64,000 bases of DNA from Codonopsis lanceolata (taxonomy: Eukaryota > Streptophyta > Magnoliopsida > Asterales > Campanulaceae): contig CM028378.1 of the NCBI GenBank assembly GCA_013146195.2, positions 86,610,295-86,674,294 of the forward strand. Direction: 5' to 3'. The notes under the pieces were generated by a model. That model saw only the letters and a list, made by a program, of their open reading frames with translations, had not been told where the DNA came from and made no database searches. Shown one piece after another: positions 22,901-33,498 of this stretch; position 1 is the stretch's first letter; each line of letters opens with the position of its first letter. The translations under genes were made by a program, and so were the position numbers.

Positions 22901-24110
22901 TGATAGAGGTATTTTGTACGTCTTAATCATGTACTTTTATGACTTAGAATTAGCAATTCCATGAGGCTTTTGGTTACTAATATGTGCTTTTGAGCTATAT
23001 TGTGAGTTTCAGGGTTTTAGGTGAAAATACGGGATTCACAAAGCTTTTATTGAAGATTTCGAGGAAGGGTGCAAAGTGCAATAATTGAAAAGACGTCAAA
23101 AGAAGACATCTGGACACCTTGTGATATGCCCAAGACCTTGCCCGCAAGGTATCCAAGATGCACCTCGGATCAAGACCTCATGCGGATGCAATGTACTTGC
23201 CGCAAGGTCCCGTAAACCGACTTACGATTGTTTCACTTGGATTGAACCTCCTATTCTCTCTAAAACACCTTGATATATATAGAAGATGGTAGCCAGAGCA
23301 AAAGGACGTCCATAAATACTTAGGAGACAGTTTTAGCACCGATTTTAGTTTATAATACATAATCAAGTGATTGTCATTATAGTTTTGAAGATCGATTCAT
23401 GTATTGCTTCATCCTGCTGTTCAGTTCATCCTCAAGGACAACTAATCGTCCATTAATCTAGGAATTAGGAGGTAACTTGTATCGAATCTATTGCTTAATA
23501 TATTTTTATTCATTCAATTCTTGTTGATCATGATGTTTATCAACCCCTTTACTATCTAGCTTTGACCAAATGAATGGAATCGCAAGTAAAGGCCTAGAGA
23601 ATGGATAGTCTGCACGACCAAATGCATATATGTATTAATCGGCTCACCATCGTGATAAATTGACCTTATCGATGCACGAGAGTGATAAGTTAGGGTCAGA
23701 TTCATGTATATGACCTAAGTGACAAATATGATTCATATGTTCTTGTTCTTAGGATATAGATTAGATGAATTATTTAGGATGGAGACTGAATTATAATTTG
23801 ACAATCTATATCTATCTTTTGTGAACGAACCCAAGTTATTGAATGATACTATACTTAAGCAATAGAGTAGATACAAGTGAATTCCCTAATCCTATATTTC
23901 CCTTCTCCATATTGATCTTCATAACTGTGATTGTTGTTTAGTTTGTTAAATAGATTTCTTGTTTTAGTTGAATAAATTAGATTAAAACCAAGTAAAAACC
24001 CCCCTTTGTTTAATTGCTATCTATACCCCTGTTATTCGTATTCTTCTTGTCTCTGTGGTTCGACCCTTGCTTCCCAAACTGTTCTACAATAGTCTTCTGC
24101 ACTTGCAAGG
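22901..24110 (+). repeat. Athila-like LTR
   Basis: Starts TGATAGAGG directly after a polypurine tract. The 3' part ends with TTCTACAATAGTCTTCTGCACTTGCAAGG in substance (24083-24110; same ending near 29128-29160). The exact end is uncertain by about 20 bp. A TATA-like TGATATATATAG lies at about 23271-23282, downstream of GCAAGGT half-sites at about 23130-23215. It would serve as 3' LTR of the upstream element. The sequence right of it goes almost directly into RT, so the next element has lost its PBS and gag. Confidence 0.65.
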
Positions 24111-24114
24111 AATT

Positions 24115-26158
24115 AAAATAAGACACGATCAGACTATTACGGGATATAGGATGTGTATTGATTTGAGAAAACTTAATGTTGCAACTAAGAAAGACTATTT
24201 CCCATTACCATTCGTAGAACAGATCTTAGAAAGGTTAGCTGGTTATGAATTTTATTGCTTCCTAAATGGATTTTCTGGGTATAATCAAATTCCAATAGCC
24301 CCAGAAGATCAAGAAAAGACAACATTCACATGCCCCTTTGACACTTTTGCATATAGAAGAATGCCTTTTGGTTTATGTAATGTTCCAGCTACTTTCCAAA
24401 GATGCATGATCTCCATCTTCTCCGATTTAATTTAAAAGTGTGTTGAAGTGTTTATGGACGATTTTTCTGTTTATGGAGACTCGTTTGACAAATGTTTAGA
24501 TAACTTAACTTTAGTACTTAAACAGTGCTACAAATCCAATTTGACCCTTAGTTGGGAAAAAAATGTCATTTTATGGTTAACCAAGGAATTGTTTTAGGAC
24601 ATATCGTGTCAAAGAAAGGAATTGAAGTTGACCCAACTAAAGTGGAAGTTATTTCTAAACTGCCCCCTCCAATCTCAGTAAAAGGTGTTAGAAGTTTTCT
24701 TGGGCATGTTGGTTCTTATAGACGTTTCGTTCAACATTTTTCTAAAATCTGTAAGCCCTTGTGTAATTTTCTCGCCAAAGATACAGAGTTTATTTTTGAC
24801 AAAGATTGTCTAGATGCTTTTAATCTACTAAAGGAAAAATTAACTACTACTCCAATTTTATCTAGTCCTAACTGGTCATTACCATTTGAAATTATGTGCG
24901 ATGCATCGGATTTTGCAATAGGAGCTGTTCTAGGCCAAAAGATTGATAAGAAACCACATGTGATTCATTATGCTAGTAGAACTCTTAATGATGCCTAGTT
25001 AAATTATACAACAACTGAAAAGGAGTTTTTAGCAGTAATTTTTGCCCTAGAAAAATTCAGGTCATATGTGTTAGGTTCCAAAGTGATTGTTTATTCTGAT
25101 CATGCCGTTTTAAAATATTTGTTGACTAAGAAGGATGCTAAACCTAGACTAATTAGGTGGATGCTCTTGCTTCAAGAATTTGATATTGCAATCAAGGACA
25201 AGAAAGGCTGTGAAAAGGTAGTAGCTGATCACTTATCTAGATTGGAACTTTGGCCGTATTTTGAAAAGCATTTGATTGATAACAATATTCCATTGAAAGA
25301 TGTTTTTTCTGATGAGCAACTATATTCAGTGAAAATTAGTGAACCTTGGTATGCCGATTTTGTGAACTTTATTGTGGCTGATGTAGTGAACCCCAATTTT
25401 TGTGTGCAAATATTTTTAGTAGACATAGGATGCCAAGAGCGATAATAAGTAATCAAGGGACCCATTTTACTAATAAGTTAGTAAATGTCTATCTGAAAAG
25501 ATATATGGTAGTTCATAATTTGTCTACTCCCTATCACCCACAGACTTCTGGTCAAGTGGAAGTGAGTAATAGACAAATTAAAGGTGTGTTAGAAAAGACT
25601 GTCCAACCCAATAGGAAAGATTGGGCATTAAAATTGAATGTTTTTTTATGAGCATATCGGACAGCTTATAAGACTCCGTTAGGATTAAGTCCCTATAGAA
25701 TTGTTTATGGAAAAGCATGTCAGTTACCTGTAGAATTAGAACACAAAGCTTTTTGAGCAATCAAAACCTTTAACATGGATATGACCTTAGCAGGTGAAAA
25801 ATGAATGCTTCAGTTAAATGAGTTAGAAGAGCATAGGTTAGAATCCTATGAGAACATGAAAATTTATAAAGAAAAGACTAAGCGATTGCATGATAGGAAA
25901 ATTCTTTCTAAAGACTTGTATCCTGGAATGAAAGTCCTTTTATTTAATTCTATGTTGAAATTATTTCCAGGAAAATTTAAATCACGATGGTCAGGCCCAT
26001 TTGAAGTAGTAAATGTTTTTGTCCATGGAGCAGTTGAGCTCAAGTGCTATAAAACTAATGAAACCTTCAAAGTTAATGGACATAGAGTTAAACCCTACCA
26101 TGAAGGAGTTTTGGTTGTGAAAGGTGTCGAGTCAATGAATGTTTTTGACTTTGAATAA
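24115..26158 (+). pseudogene. Second Athila-like pol (RT, RNase H, integrase with internal deletion)
   Basis: Begins abruptly at the end of the LTR with RT sequence (GYRMCIDLRKLNVATKKDYF). RT retains FRRMPFGLCN-like YRRMPFGLCN and FMDDF, but the first catalytic aspartate motif reads FLNGFSGYNQ (D to N). RNase H is nearly intact (FEIMCDASDFAIGAVLGQ, YSDHAVLKYLL, VADHLSRLE). Integrase lacks its zinc finger and first catalytic D: compared with the copy at 17115, roughly 500 bp is missing near 25395-25440. It resumes with MPRAIISNQGTHFTNK (second D also changed to N) and SGQVEVSNRQIK. Stops at about 24435, 24999, 25440, 25651, 25758 and 25803. Dead element. Confidence 0.87.
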
Positions 26159-27110
26159 TGGGTTAACTAACGTCGAGCAAACGACGTTAAACAAAAGCGT
26201 TGCATGAGAGGCAACCCATTTAATTTGTTGTTGTACAATAGTTATTTTGAACCCTTCTTAATTTTGGGAATTTAAAAAAAATGAAACTTAATTTTTGCAA
26301 AATTTAAGTTTGGGGAAAAAATATTTAATAGTATTGTATTTATATGTTCTATTTTTCTTTTTTACTTAGTGTATTTGGTAATTAGTTTAGGTAATTGAAG
26401 GATATATCTAAGCATCGAAGGAAGATATATGTGGACCTTACTGTTAAAAATTCATCCTCAGCTATTTTTATAAAAAAAAATTTTTACATTATTTGTAGTT
26501 GAGCGATCGCTCAAAGACATGGCCGAGCGATAGGCCCGCGACAAACTTAAAGCTCCCGAGCGACAGCTCGTAATTTAAAATGTGTTGGAGCCGGATGAAC
26601 AGTCGTCATCCCTCTCTCTCTCTCTCTTTAACTAAACTCGTAAATCCTCATCCTTCTCTATAAGATTTCGGCCAATCCACCCATTCAATTCACTTCAAAC
26701 TCCATAATCCATCTCTCCTCAACCCATATTCCATCTTTCCGACTTCATTTTCTCTTATCTATGGTGGTTTGTGCTCCGACGGATTCCGGCGACCTCCATT
26801 GTTTCCGGTGAATTTTCCTGCCACAAAGCTTAAGCTTTTCTTCAAATTTGTGAGTATTCTCTACCCTCTTCTACATTTATGCACAATTTATTTGTTAAAA
26901 TTCATTATGGCATAAATTGTTAGTTTAGGGAAATTTTTATTCTTGTTATTTACAAGCCTTGTTGGGTTTTCTGATTTGAGATAAGTGTTTTGAGTGATTC
27001 TTTTGTTAAATAAATTTGCAATGGTACCCAAGAAGAGAAGTAAAACTTCCGGCGAGGGAACATCATCTTCTGCTCCGGCCATAGAATTTGATGTCGCCCT
27101 TTTTTTAAAT
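26159..27110 (+). other. 3' region of second Athila: palindromes, leader, start of env-like ORF
   Basis: Carries AAGTTTGGGGAAAA (26305-26318), then palindromic GAGCGATCGCTC (26504-26515) and further GAGCGA half-sites to 26570. A (CT)n leader at about 26611-26629 follows. An ATG at 27020 opens MVPKKRSKTSGEGTSSSAPA, the counterpart of the ORF start at 19324, but the sequence changes to an unrelated repeat at about 27100. Layout matches the first element: pol, spacer, palindromes, leader, ORF. Confidence 0.5.
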
Positions 27111-27121
27111 GTCAAACATTA

Positions 27122-27554
27122 TTGTCATCCCTCCCCTGAAATGACCTAAATGTCCCCAACTCAAAAACCCTTTCATTAATAGTGTCACTCAAATGATGTG
27201 ACACTGATAATATATGTACTTAATTATTAAAACTATATCTACAAATATATCAGCCCAATTCAATAGACAATAAAATAGACATTTAGACTATGATTACTCT
27301 CAATTCATTGTACCTCTCACAAAGTATGATATACTCGGCTACTCGCCCATATACATAATCACACCCTTTTACAGTCATCGTACATGTTCGCAGAGCAATT
27401 AAACTACTATTTACTTGTCCATAGTCATCTTCCAATGTCAATGAGCGAAAATGGAATCCAGTAATGATGGTGTTGTCACCTCTCACCAGAACCTTGTTGA
27501 TCTTTAAAAGTCCACTCATCCAGTATGTCATAGATGATGCTACTACTATTGCCA
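27122..27554. repeat. Direct repeat copy 1 (about 430 bp)
   Basis: Nearly the same sequence occurs at 28543-28974. Shared landmarks are ATGACCTAAATGTCCCCAAC, GTGTGACACTGATAATATAT and TTGTTGATCTTTAAAAGTCC. The minus strand holds an open frame of about 110 codons (27621-27283) with LVRGDNTIITGFHFRSLTLE; I do not recognise it. Only part of the frame is in the duplicated unit. Could be LTR-like ends of an unknown short element or a local duplication. Confidence 0.7.
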
Positions 27555-28289
27555 TTGAAATTACGTGGTTATAGACAAGAAAAGTGGTCACAGAGCATTT
27601 ATATTCAAGGAGAAAACACATTTATGGCTGAGTAAACAATGTTTGTTGAGTATCAAATTAGACATGACAAACTTTAAGGATCCATAGTTGTTAATCAAAT
27701 TATATTTCACCATGTACTTGTTCTTTAGCTCCTATTGATAGAATTTTTCTTGACAAAACTCACAAGTAAATTAATATTCAAAGAGGAAGCACATTTATGA
27801 CTGAGTAAGCAATGTTTGTTGAGTTTTTAGATTGGTAGTCTTGTTTCCCTTGCATATTGGTAAAAAGAGAAAAGACATTCCTTCTTAGATTCATAGTATT
27901 TAATTTCTTAACAACTTCTTATGTTTTTTTTATTTGCTTATGAATACTTGTATATGTGCTCATATGTAAATAGTATCCTTATTTTGTAAGTAGTTACAAT
28001 GGTTATCTAGCAATCTTGAGATAAACAAATTACATTTGTCATTATATATATCTTCCTATTTTTGGCAAGTGCATTTTGAAGGGATCTTGCTATATTTGGA
28101 TGTGCTAATCACATTTGTCATTATATATATAAAGAAAATCTAACAAAACAAAGTGTTCCAATTTTCAATGCATTGTTAATTAAATGTTTAGTATAAAAAC
28201 TAAGAAAAATGTAATAAAACAAAGTGCTTCAACTTCCGATGCATATTTGTGTTTTCATTTATGGAAAACATTTAGGCGGGAAAATCACG

Positions 28290-28290
<1 letters not shown>
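27555..28290. other. AT-rich spacer between direct repeats
   Basis: Contains a smaller internal duplication: the segment ACACATTTATGGCTGAGTAA with TGTTTGTTGAG (about 27616-27650) returns as GCACATTTATGACTGAGTAA (about 27789-27820). ATTTGTCATTATATATAT occurs twice (about 28034 and 28111). No gene seen. Confidence 0.5.

Positions 28291-28384
<94 letters not shown>
28291..28384. repeat. (TA)n(TG)n microsatellite
   Basis: About 28 TA units (28292-28347) run directly into about 18 GT units (to 28383). Reading frames across it (YIYIYI, CVCVCV) are repeat artefacts. Confidence 0.97.
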
Positions 28385-28386
<2 letters not shown>

Positions 28387-28542
28387 TTACTACTACTATC
28401 ATTATGATTAAATATGTACAATTATTACTACTATCACTATCAAATAACAAAACTCATATAATCTATATTAATCAATGTATAACAAATTAAAATGACAATA
28501 AACCAAAGAAAAGCAACTCAAATTACATACTTCATACGGTCA

Positions 28543-28974
28543 TCCTTCCCCTTAAATGACCTAAATGTCCCCAACTCAAAAACCCGTTCATTAATAGTGT
28601 CACCCAAATGGTGTGACACTGATAATATATGTACTTAATTATTACAACTATATCTACAAATATTTAAGCCCAATTCAATAGACAATAAAATAGACATTTA
28701 GACTATGATTACTCTCAATTCATTGTACATCTCACAAAGTATGATATACTCGGCTACTCGCACATATACATAATCACATCCTTCTATAGTCATCGTACAT
28801 GTTCCCAGAGCAATTAAACTACGATTTACTTGTCTATAGTCATCTTCCAATGTCAATGAGCGAAAATGGAATCCGGTAATGATGGTGTTGTCACCTCTCA
28901 CCAGAACCTTGTTGATCTTTAAAAGTCCACTCATCTAGTATGTCATAACTGATGCTACTACCATTGATTCAGTT
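28543..28974. repeat. Direct repeat copy 2 (about 430 bp)
   Basis: Partner of 27122-27554, with scattered substitutions (for example CCCTTTCATT versus CCCGTTCATT, CAAATGATG versus CAAATGGTG). Same orientation. Minus-strand frame 28934-28698 is the shortened counterpart of the unrecognised ORF. Confidence 0.7.
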
Positions 28975-29175
28975 TTCTACAAGTAGTTAATTTAGAGTTA
29001 TTTCTTTTTAATTTAGAATTTAAATCTTTTTAAAACAACCCTCTTTTATTTCGTTGCACTTATTTTTTAGTTTAGATTAAATCATTTTTAATTTATTCTC
29101 CCTTAGGTTTGACCCTTGCTACCATCTTCTATTCTACAATAGTCTTGTGCACTTGCAAGGTAATTTTAAACACAT
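28975..29175 (+). repeat. 3' tail of an Athila-like LTR
   Basis: Ends with ATTCTACAATAGTCTTGTGC followed by ACTTGCAAGG (29128-29157), the same ending as the LTR at 22901-24110. It then runs into ACACATCAGTTTT, where the Athila primer site would start. The head of this LTR is missing or displaced by the direct-repeat block to the left. Confidence 0.55.
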
Positions 29176-29252
29176 CAGTTTTGATCAGAAATTCTTTTGA
29201 AATCACCAGATAAAGAAACATGAATTCTTTGAAGTGTTTCAAACTTGGAATA
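29176..29252 (-). pseudogene. Detached 3' piece of the minus-strand Copia gag
   Basis: Minus-strand reading gives FETL..IHVSLSGDFKRIS, the direct continuation of the gag at 33499-34979. The intact order is visible in the + copy at 14280-14365. The two pieces are separated by the element 29253-33498, whose target duplication GAATA is found at 29248-29252 and 33499-33503. Confidence 0.8.
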
Positions 29253-29666
29253 TGATGTATCCAAAAAAGCATCATACCGGGGGTGCCGAAGGTAGCGGTG
29301 GACGTGGTCGCTCGGAGTTGCCGTCCGGCCGCCATGTTGTCGCTCTGGTGGATATCCGCTAAATTATCCGTAAAATAAACACCGTGAGTCGGCGGGGAGG
29401 GCCCCTCGCCAAAAACCTCGGTATGTTTATCAAGATATCGAGTATGAAAGTGAGGGCGCCAGAGCCCCAAGTGCAAGTGATTCTAAATCGAAAAAAGAGA
29501 GAGAGAGAGAGAGAGAGACCCTCTCTATGAGCTAGAAAGGGTTATTTATACCCGAGGGAATGGGTTCCCGCATAGGCTCGGCCCAATCCTTCTGACATCT
29601 TGTAAAAATACAAGGCCATTAAACAAGGCCCAAACGCCATCAGTTCGATCCAAAATATGCACATCA
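29253..29666 (-). repeat. 3' LTR (minus sense) of the 29253-33498 element
   Basis: 414 bp, TG...CA ends. Contains a GA microsatellite (about 29490-29518) and GGTTATTTATACCC (TATA-like on either strand). Differs from its partner by scattered substitutions and small indels, so the insertion is not very recent. Confidence 0.9.
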
Positions 29667-29889
29667 AGAGCCCCTACTCATTATTCTTCGAGATTCATCT
29701 CGAGGTAAAGAGTACTATTCGCCGTAATCTTTTTTAATTTCCCGGGATGGCTGAGGCTTAATCACTTTCATCTTGGTAGACGAGATAACAAAAGTGTTGG
29801 GATGAGTCACGAATTTAGTCGTTTTTGACCGCCATTGTATATGTTAATTAACCAGTACGCTTTATAACTTTATTGTATAAGTCTCTTCT

Positions 29890-30120
29890 ATAAGTGTGCG
29901 AACGCCACTGGGCCAAGGTCAAGTCCCAAGACTCGAATTTACGAAAGGTGACTACCTTTGAAAAGCTAGCGAGAAACGCCACTTGGGTCAAGGTCAAGTC
30001 CCAAGCTCGACTTTGCGAAAGCAGACTACCTTTGAAAAGCTAGCGAAAGCCACTGGGGCAAGGTCATCCCAAGACTCGACTTTCCGAACAGGACTACCTT
30101 TGGAAAGCTAGCGAGCGTAA
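29890..30120. repeat. Tandem array, three units of about 72 bp
   Basis: Units begin about 29900, 29972 and 30044. Each carries CGCCACT/GCCACTGGG, CAAGGTCAAGTCCCAAG, a CTCGA(C/A)TTT stretch and GACTACCTTTGAAAAGCTAGC. Inside the LTR element 29253-33498. No coding sense. Confidence 0.85.
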
Positions 30121-30224
30121 CGCACTCAACCACGAGTAAACTCGAGGAGCCTCTTGGCGGCGAGATATATCATGCTCGTAAGAAAGGTGAACACTGTCTT
30201 AGGTATATTCTAAGAACCACTGAA

Positions 30225-30712
30225 CACAACCCTTTTTCACGAGCGGAGATACCTCTTACTCGTGAAAAAGAGAATAATCAAGATAACAGGCTCGAACACC
30301 AACCCTTTTTCACGAGCAGATATACCTCTTACTCGTGAAAAAGAGAATAATCGAGATAACAGGCTCGAACACCAACCTTTTTCACGAGCATCGTGAAAAA
30401 GAATAATCGAGATAACATACTCGAACACCAACCCTTTTTCACGAAAGCGTAAATACATCTTACTCGTGAAAAGAGAATAATCGAGATAACATACTGAACA
30501 CCAACCCTTTTCACGAGCAGATACCTCTTACTCGTGAAAAAGAGAATAATCGAGATAACATACTGAACACCAACCCTTTTTCACGAAAGCGTAGATACAT
30601 CTTACTCTTAAAAAAGAGAACAATTGAGATAACATACTCGAACACCAACCCTTTTTCACGAGCAGAGATACATCTTACTCGTGAAAAAGAGAATAATCGA
30701 GATAACAGCTGA
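30225..30712. repeat. Hairpin tandem array, about seven units of 60-80 bp
   Basis: Each unit has CTTTTTCACGAG, a short spacer containing GATAC(C/A)TCTTA, then CTCGTGAAAAAG, so one unit folds into a near-perfect 12-bp stem. Units are joined by AATAATCGAGATAACA(G/T) and CGAACACCAACC. Apparent ORFs across it on the minus strand are repeat artefacts. Confidence 0.9.
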
Positions 30713-30779
30713 CTTTACAAGATGAACTATCAATGGAGATTGAACATGGTCATTTATTTCATAAGTCATAAAAACCTAG

Positions 30780-31240
30780 CGGGAGGATAACATGAAGCGC
30801 AGCCACAAGTAAGCTCGAGCGGGGAGCATAAGCGCAAGCATGTTCTATATATAACTCTACCGCGAGTAAACTCGAGCGGGAGGACAATATGAAGCTCAGC
30901 CGTGAGTAAACTCGAACGGGGAGCATAAGCGCAGGCAGGTGCTGTGTACAACTCTGCCGCGAGTAAACTTGAGCGGGAGGACAATATGAAGCTCAATCGC
31001 GAGTAAACTCGAGCGGGGAGCATAAGCGCAGGCAGGCGTTGTGTACAACTCTATCACGAGTAAACTCGAGCGGGAGGACAATATGAAGCTCAGCCGCGAG
31101 TAAACCCGAACGGGGAGCATAAGCGCAGACAGGCGCTATGTACAACTCTACTGCGAGTAAACTCGAGCGGGAAGACAATATAAAGCTCAATTGCGAGTAA
31201 ACTCGAGCGGGGAGCATGAGCGCATGTAGGCGCTGATCAT
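30780..31240. repeat. Tandem array, about four units of about 118 bp
   Basis: Each unit contains two related half-units with CGAGTAAACTCGAGCGGG (itself a small CGAGT/ACTCG palindrome), one followed by GAGCATAAGCGCAGGCAGG and the other by AGGACAATATGAAGCTCA. Minus-strand frames of 70-100 codons over it are artefacts of the repeat. Confidence 0.9.
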
Positions 31241-33040
31241 CTGGTCGTGAGTTTGCAAGCAGGGAACACATGCATGGATAGAACAAAATCTGGGAAAAGT
31301 GTGGCTCTCGGGAAGGAGCATATCATTCTCTTCCTTCCTTGGTGTAGCCCCCTACTTCTTGAATGCAAAGGTTCATCTTGAAGTCGAGAAGTATCGCTGG
31401 TCAATACTGTTTTGTCTCGGGGAGAGGCCGACATATGGCATGCTTATTCTGGTTGCTCAGATCTTTGAGTAGTTACTGTTTGAGAAGGCTCATAGTGTGC
31501 TCGAGCACAATGAAGCTGTTGGGGAATTGAAGGCCTAGGCTCTGTTGACATGGACTTTTACTCCTGAAACCTTAGGAGCATCATTTGCAAATCAAGCAAA
31601 CATATTTCCTTCTAAAATAAAAATGGGGTATTTACGCAACACGACATAATATGATGTAATATCATTATTTTGATTTATAAACAAACAAATCATATTGTCT
31701 TATAACCAATGTCGATTGAGTAAATATCTTGAGGCATATTGAACATTTAATGCAATTTTATATGGCATTAATGTTTCTCATAATATCATATATCATGTCA
31801 TAATTGATTATTAAATCACATTTAATTTTCTTTATGCTAAATAATAAATGTCAAAAGCAATTATTCCAAAATCATATAACAAAATTGTGTGTATCTCTCA
31901 CCCCACAATTATAACAATCATTAATACGATATACAACGACCTTTAAAATTTGTAATATCAGTGTGCTAATAGCATAAATGCTATGTGATTAAGTTATGCA
32001 AACACGTAAATTAGGAGTGATTTGCACAAATTTTAAGCCATCAGACCCAAGTCATACACGACATACAAATAAAGCAAATAAATAAGGCATGTACTTTATT
32101 AGTGTCCGGCACTAAGCAATCAATATACAAAATTATAAACAATGAATTAATCATATGACTAATTAGTTTAGTTGCCATAATAATTATGTATAACATGCAA
32201 ATTAAAATTGTTTTCATCAACAATATATTATGTACGGAAACGTTAGGATAACAAGTTAAGTTTATATTTATGATTAACAATTTGTGGAATATGTAATTGA
32301 CATGGGATGGTAATTATAATGATGGCCAATCATCTGCGTGGTGGATTTAGCAATTAAAATATGAGACTTTTGTGGGCTCCATGAGGCAGACATTGTCAGA
32401 TTGTTGTTCACATTTGATGCATAGGTTGTCCAATGGTTTCAATTTTTAAAGTCAACAGCATGTGCGTAAATCAACAAAAAACTTAGGGCATAATTGGAAA
32501 ATCAACACCTAATAGTGATGTCATGGATGACATCAGTCATGATAAGGACACTGTGATTAAGCGGCATGATCTATTTCCATGGGTAACTGAATCAACTGGC
32601 CCGTGTACGCTGGAAAAAATGGTAATGAAGTCAGCAACTCTTGGTAGCTTGTGGTTGTACGTCTAGCGTTCGTTGGAGGTGATTTCGGCGGCGTTGTACT
32701 CGTCTGGACCATGCGCACCTAGGGGTGTTGTTTGATTTTCGCTTAGAGGCTGGATGCACATCAGATTTGATGATCAGAGTACTGCCGGAGCGTGGCAATA
32801 GGCTAACGCCTCCAACAGGTTTGAGCAGTACGTGTGAGCGCACCAGGGCTCCATTGTGAGCGATTTTTGCTTCATTGACTTCGTCTAGTCAACGCGCATC
32901 CACTGGTTGCTTTCTTTTTCTGTTTTACAGTTGTTTCTTTGGCTAGTCAGCTTGGGCAGCCTGTACATTTGCCATCTTTGAGGTGTTCCGGCACCCTTCG
33001 ACGGGAACTCCACCGAAATTGATGGAGTTAAATCAAATCT
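31241..33040. other. Unassigned interior of the non-autonomous Gypsy-like element
   Basis: 31241-31600 is moderately GC-rich without a recognisable frame. 31600-32560 is strongly AT-rich and may be a further insertion, but no ends were identified. 32600-33000 is again GC-richer (TCGGCGGCG, GGAGCGTGGC), with no protein I recognise on either strand. Confidence 0.5.
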
Positions 33041-33058
33041 TTCTCGGCAATGGAACCA
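33041..33058 (-). other. Primer binding site of the 29253-33498 element
   Basis: Minus strand TGGTTCCATTGCCGAGAA, two bases inside the LTR that ends (minus sense) at 33061. It resembles the TGGCGCCGTTGCCGGGGA site of several Gypsy lineages with a few changes, and sets the element's orientation as minus. Confidence 0.6.
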
Positions 33059-33060
33059 AC

Positions 33061-33498
33061 TGATGTATCCAAAAAAGCATCATACCAGGGGTGCAGAAGG
33101 TAGCGGTGGACGTGGGTCGTCAGAGTTGCCGTCCGGCGGCCATGTTGTCGTCGGTGGTGGATATATGGATAAATTATCTGTAAAATAAACACCGTGAGTC
33201 GGCGGGGAAGGCCCCTGCCGAAAACCCTCCGGTGTGTTTATCAGTACACTGAGTATGAAAGTGAGGGCGCGTAGCCCTAAGTGCGTGTGTGATTCTAAAT
33301 CAGAAAAAGCGAGAGACCAGAGAGAGAGAGAGAGAGAAACCCCTCTCTGTGAGCTAGAGGGGGTTATTTATACCTGAGGGAATGGGTTCAACCCGTTGCA
33401 CATAGGCCTGGCCTAATCCTTTGAACATCTTGTAAAATACAGTGGGCCATTAAACAAGGCCCAAACACCATTGAAACCGATCCAAAATATGCACATCA
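33061..33498 (-). repeat. 5' LTR (minus sense) of the 29253-33498 element
   Basis: 438 bp, partner of 29253-29666, with the GA microsatellite (about 33316-33339) and GGTTATTTATACC. Followed at 33499 by the GAATA target duplication and the Copia gag. Confidence 0.9.

Larger units (their letters stand above)
29253..33498 (-). mobile_element. Non-autonomous Gypsy-like LTR element with tandem arrays, complete with TSD
   Basis: LTRs at 29253-29666 and 33061-33498 (both TGATGTATCC...GCACATCA), flanked by the 5-bp target duplication GAATA. On the minus strand a primer site TGGTTCCATTGCCGAGAA lies 2 bp inside the right LTR, close to the TGGCGCCGTTGCC-type site of Gypsy elements. A G-rich tract (AGTAGGGGCTCT) precedes the left LTR. 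No gag or pol is recognisable in the 3.4-kb interior. The interior holds three tandem arrays near the minus-strand 3' end (29890-31240). This fits a LARD-like derivative of the Tat/Retand group, where such 3' arrays are known. It is inserted in a Copia gag. Confidence 0.85.

Noticed and set aside
28184..28490. Frames with YIYIYI/CVCVCV runs
   Set aside because: Pure translation of the (TA)n(TG)n microsatellite.
29890..31240. CRISPR-like repeat spacing
   Set aside because: Units are directly adjacent tandem repeats with no unique spacers, in a plant genome.
30237..31434. Several minus-strand open frames of 60-100 codons
   Set aside because: They are translations of the hairpin and 118-bp tandem arrays and have no similarity beyond the repeat.
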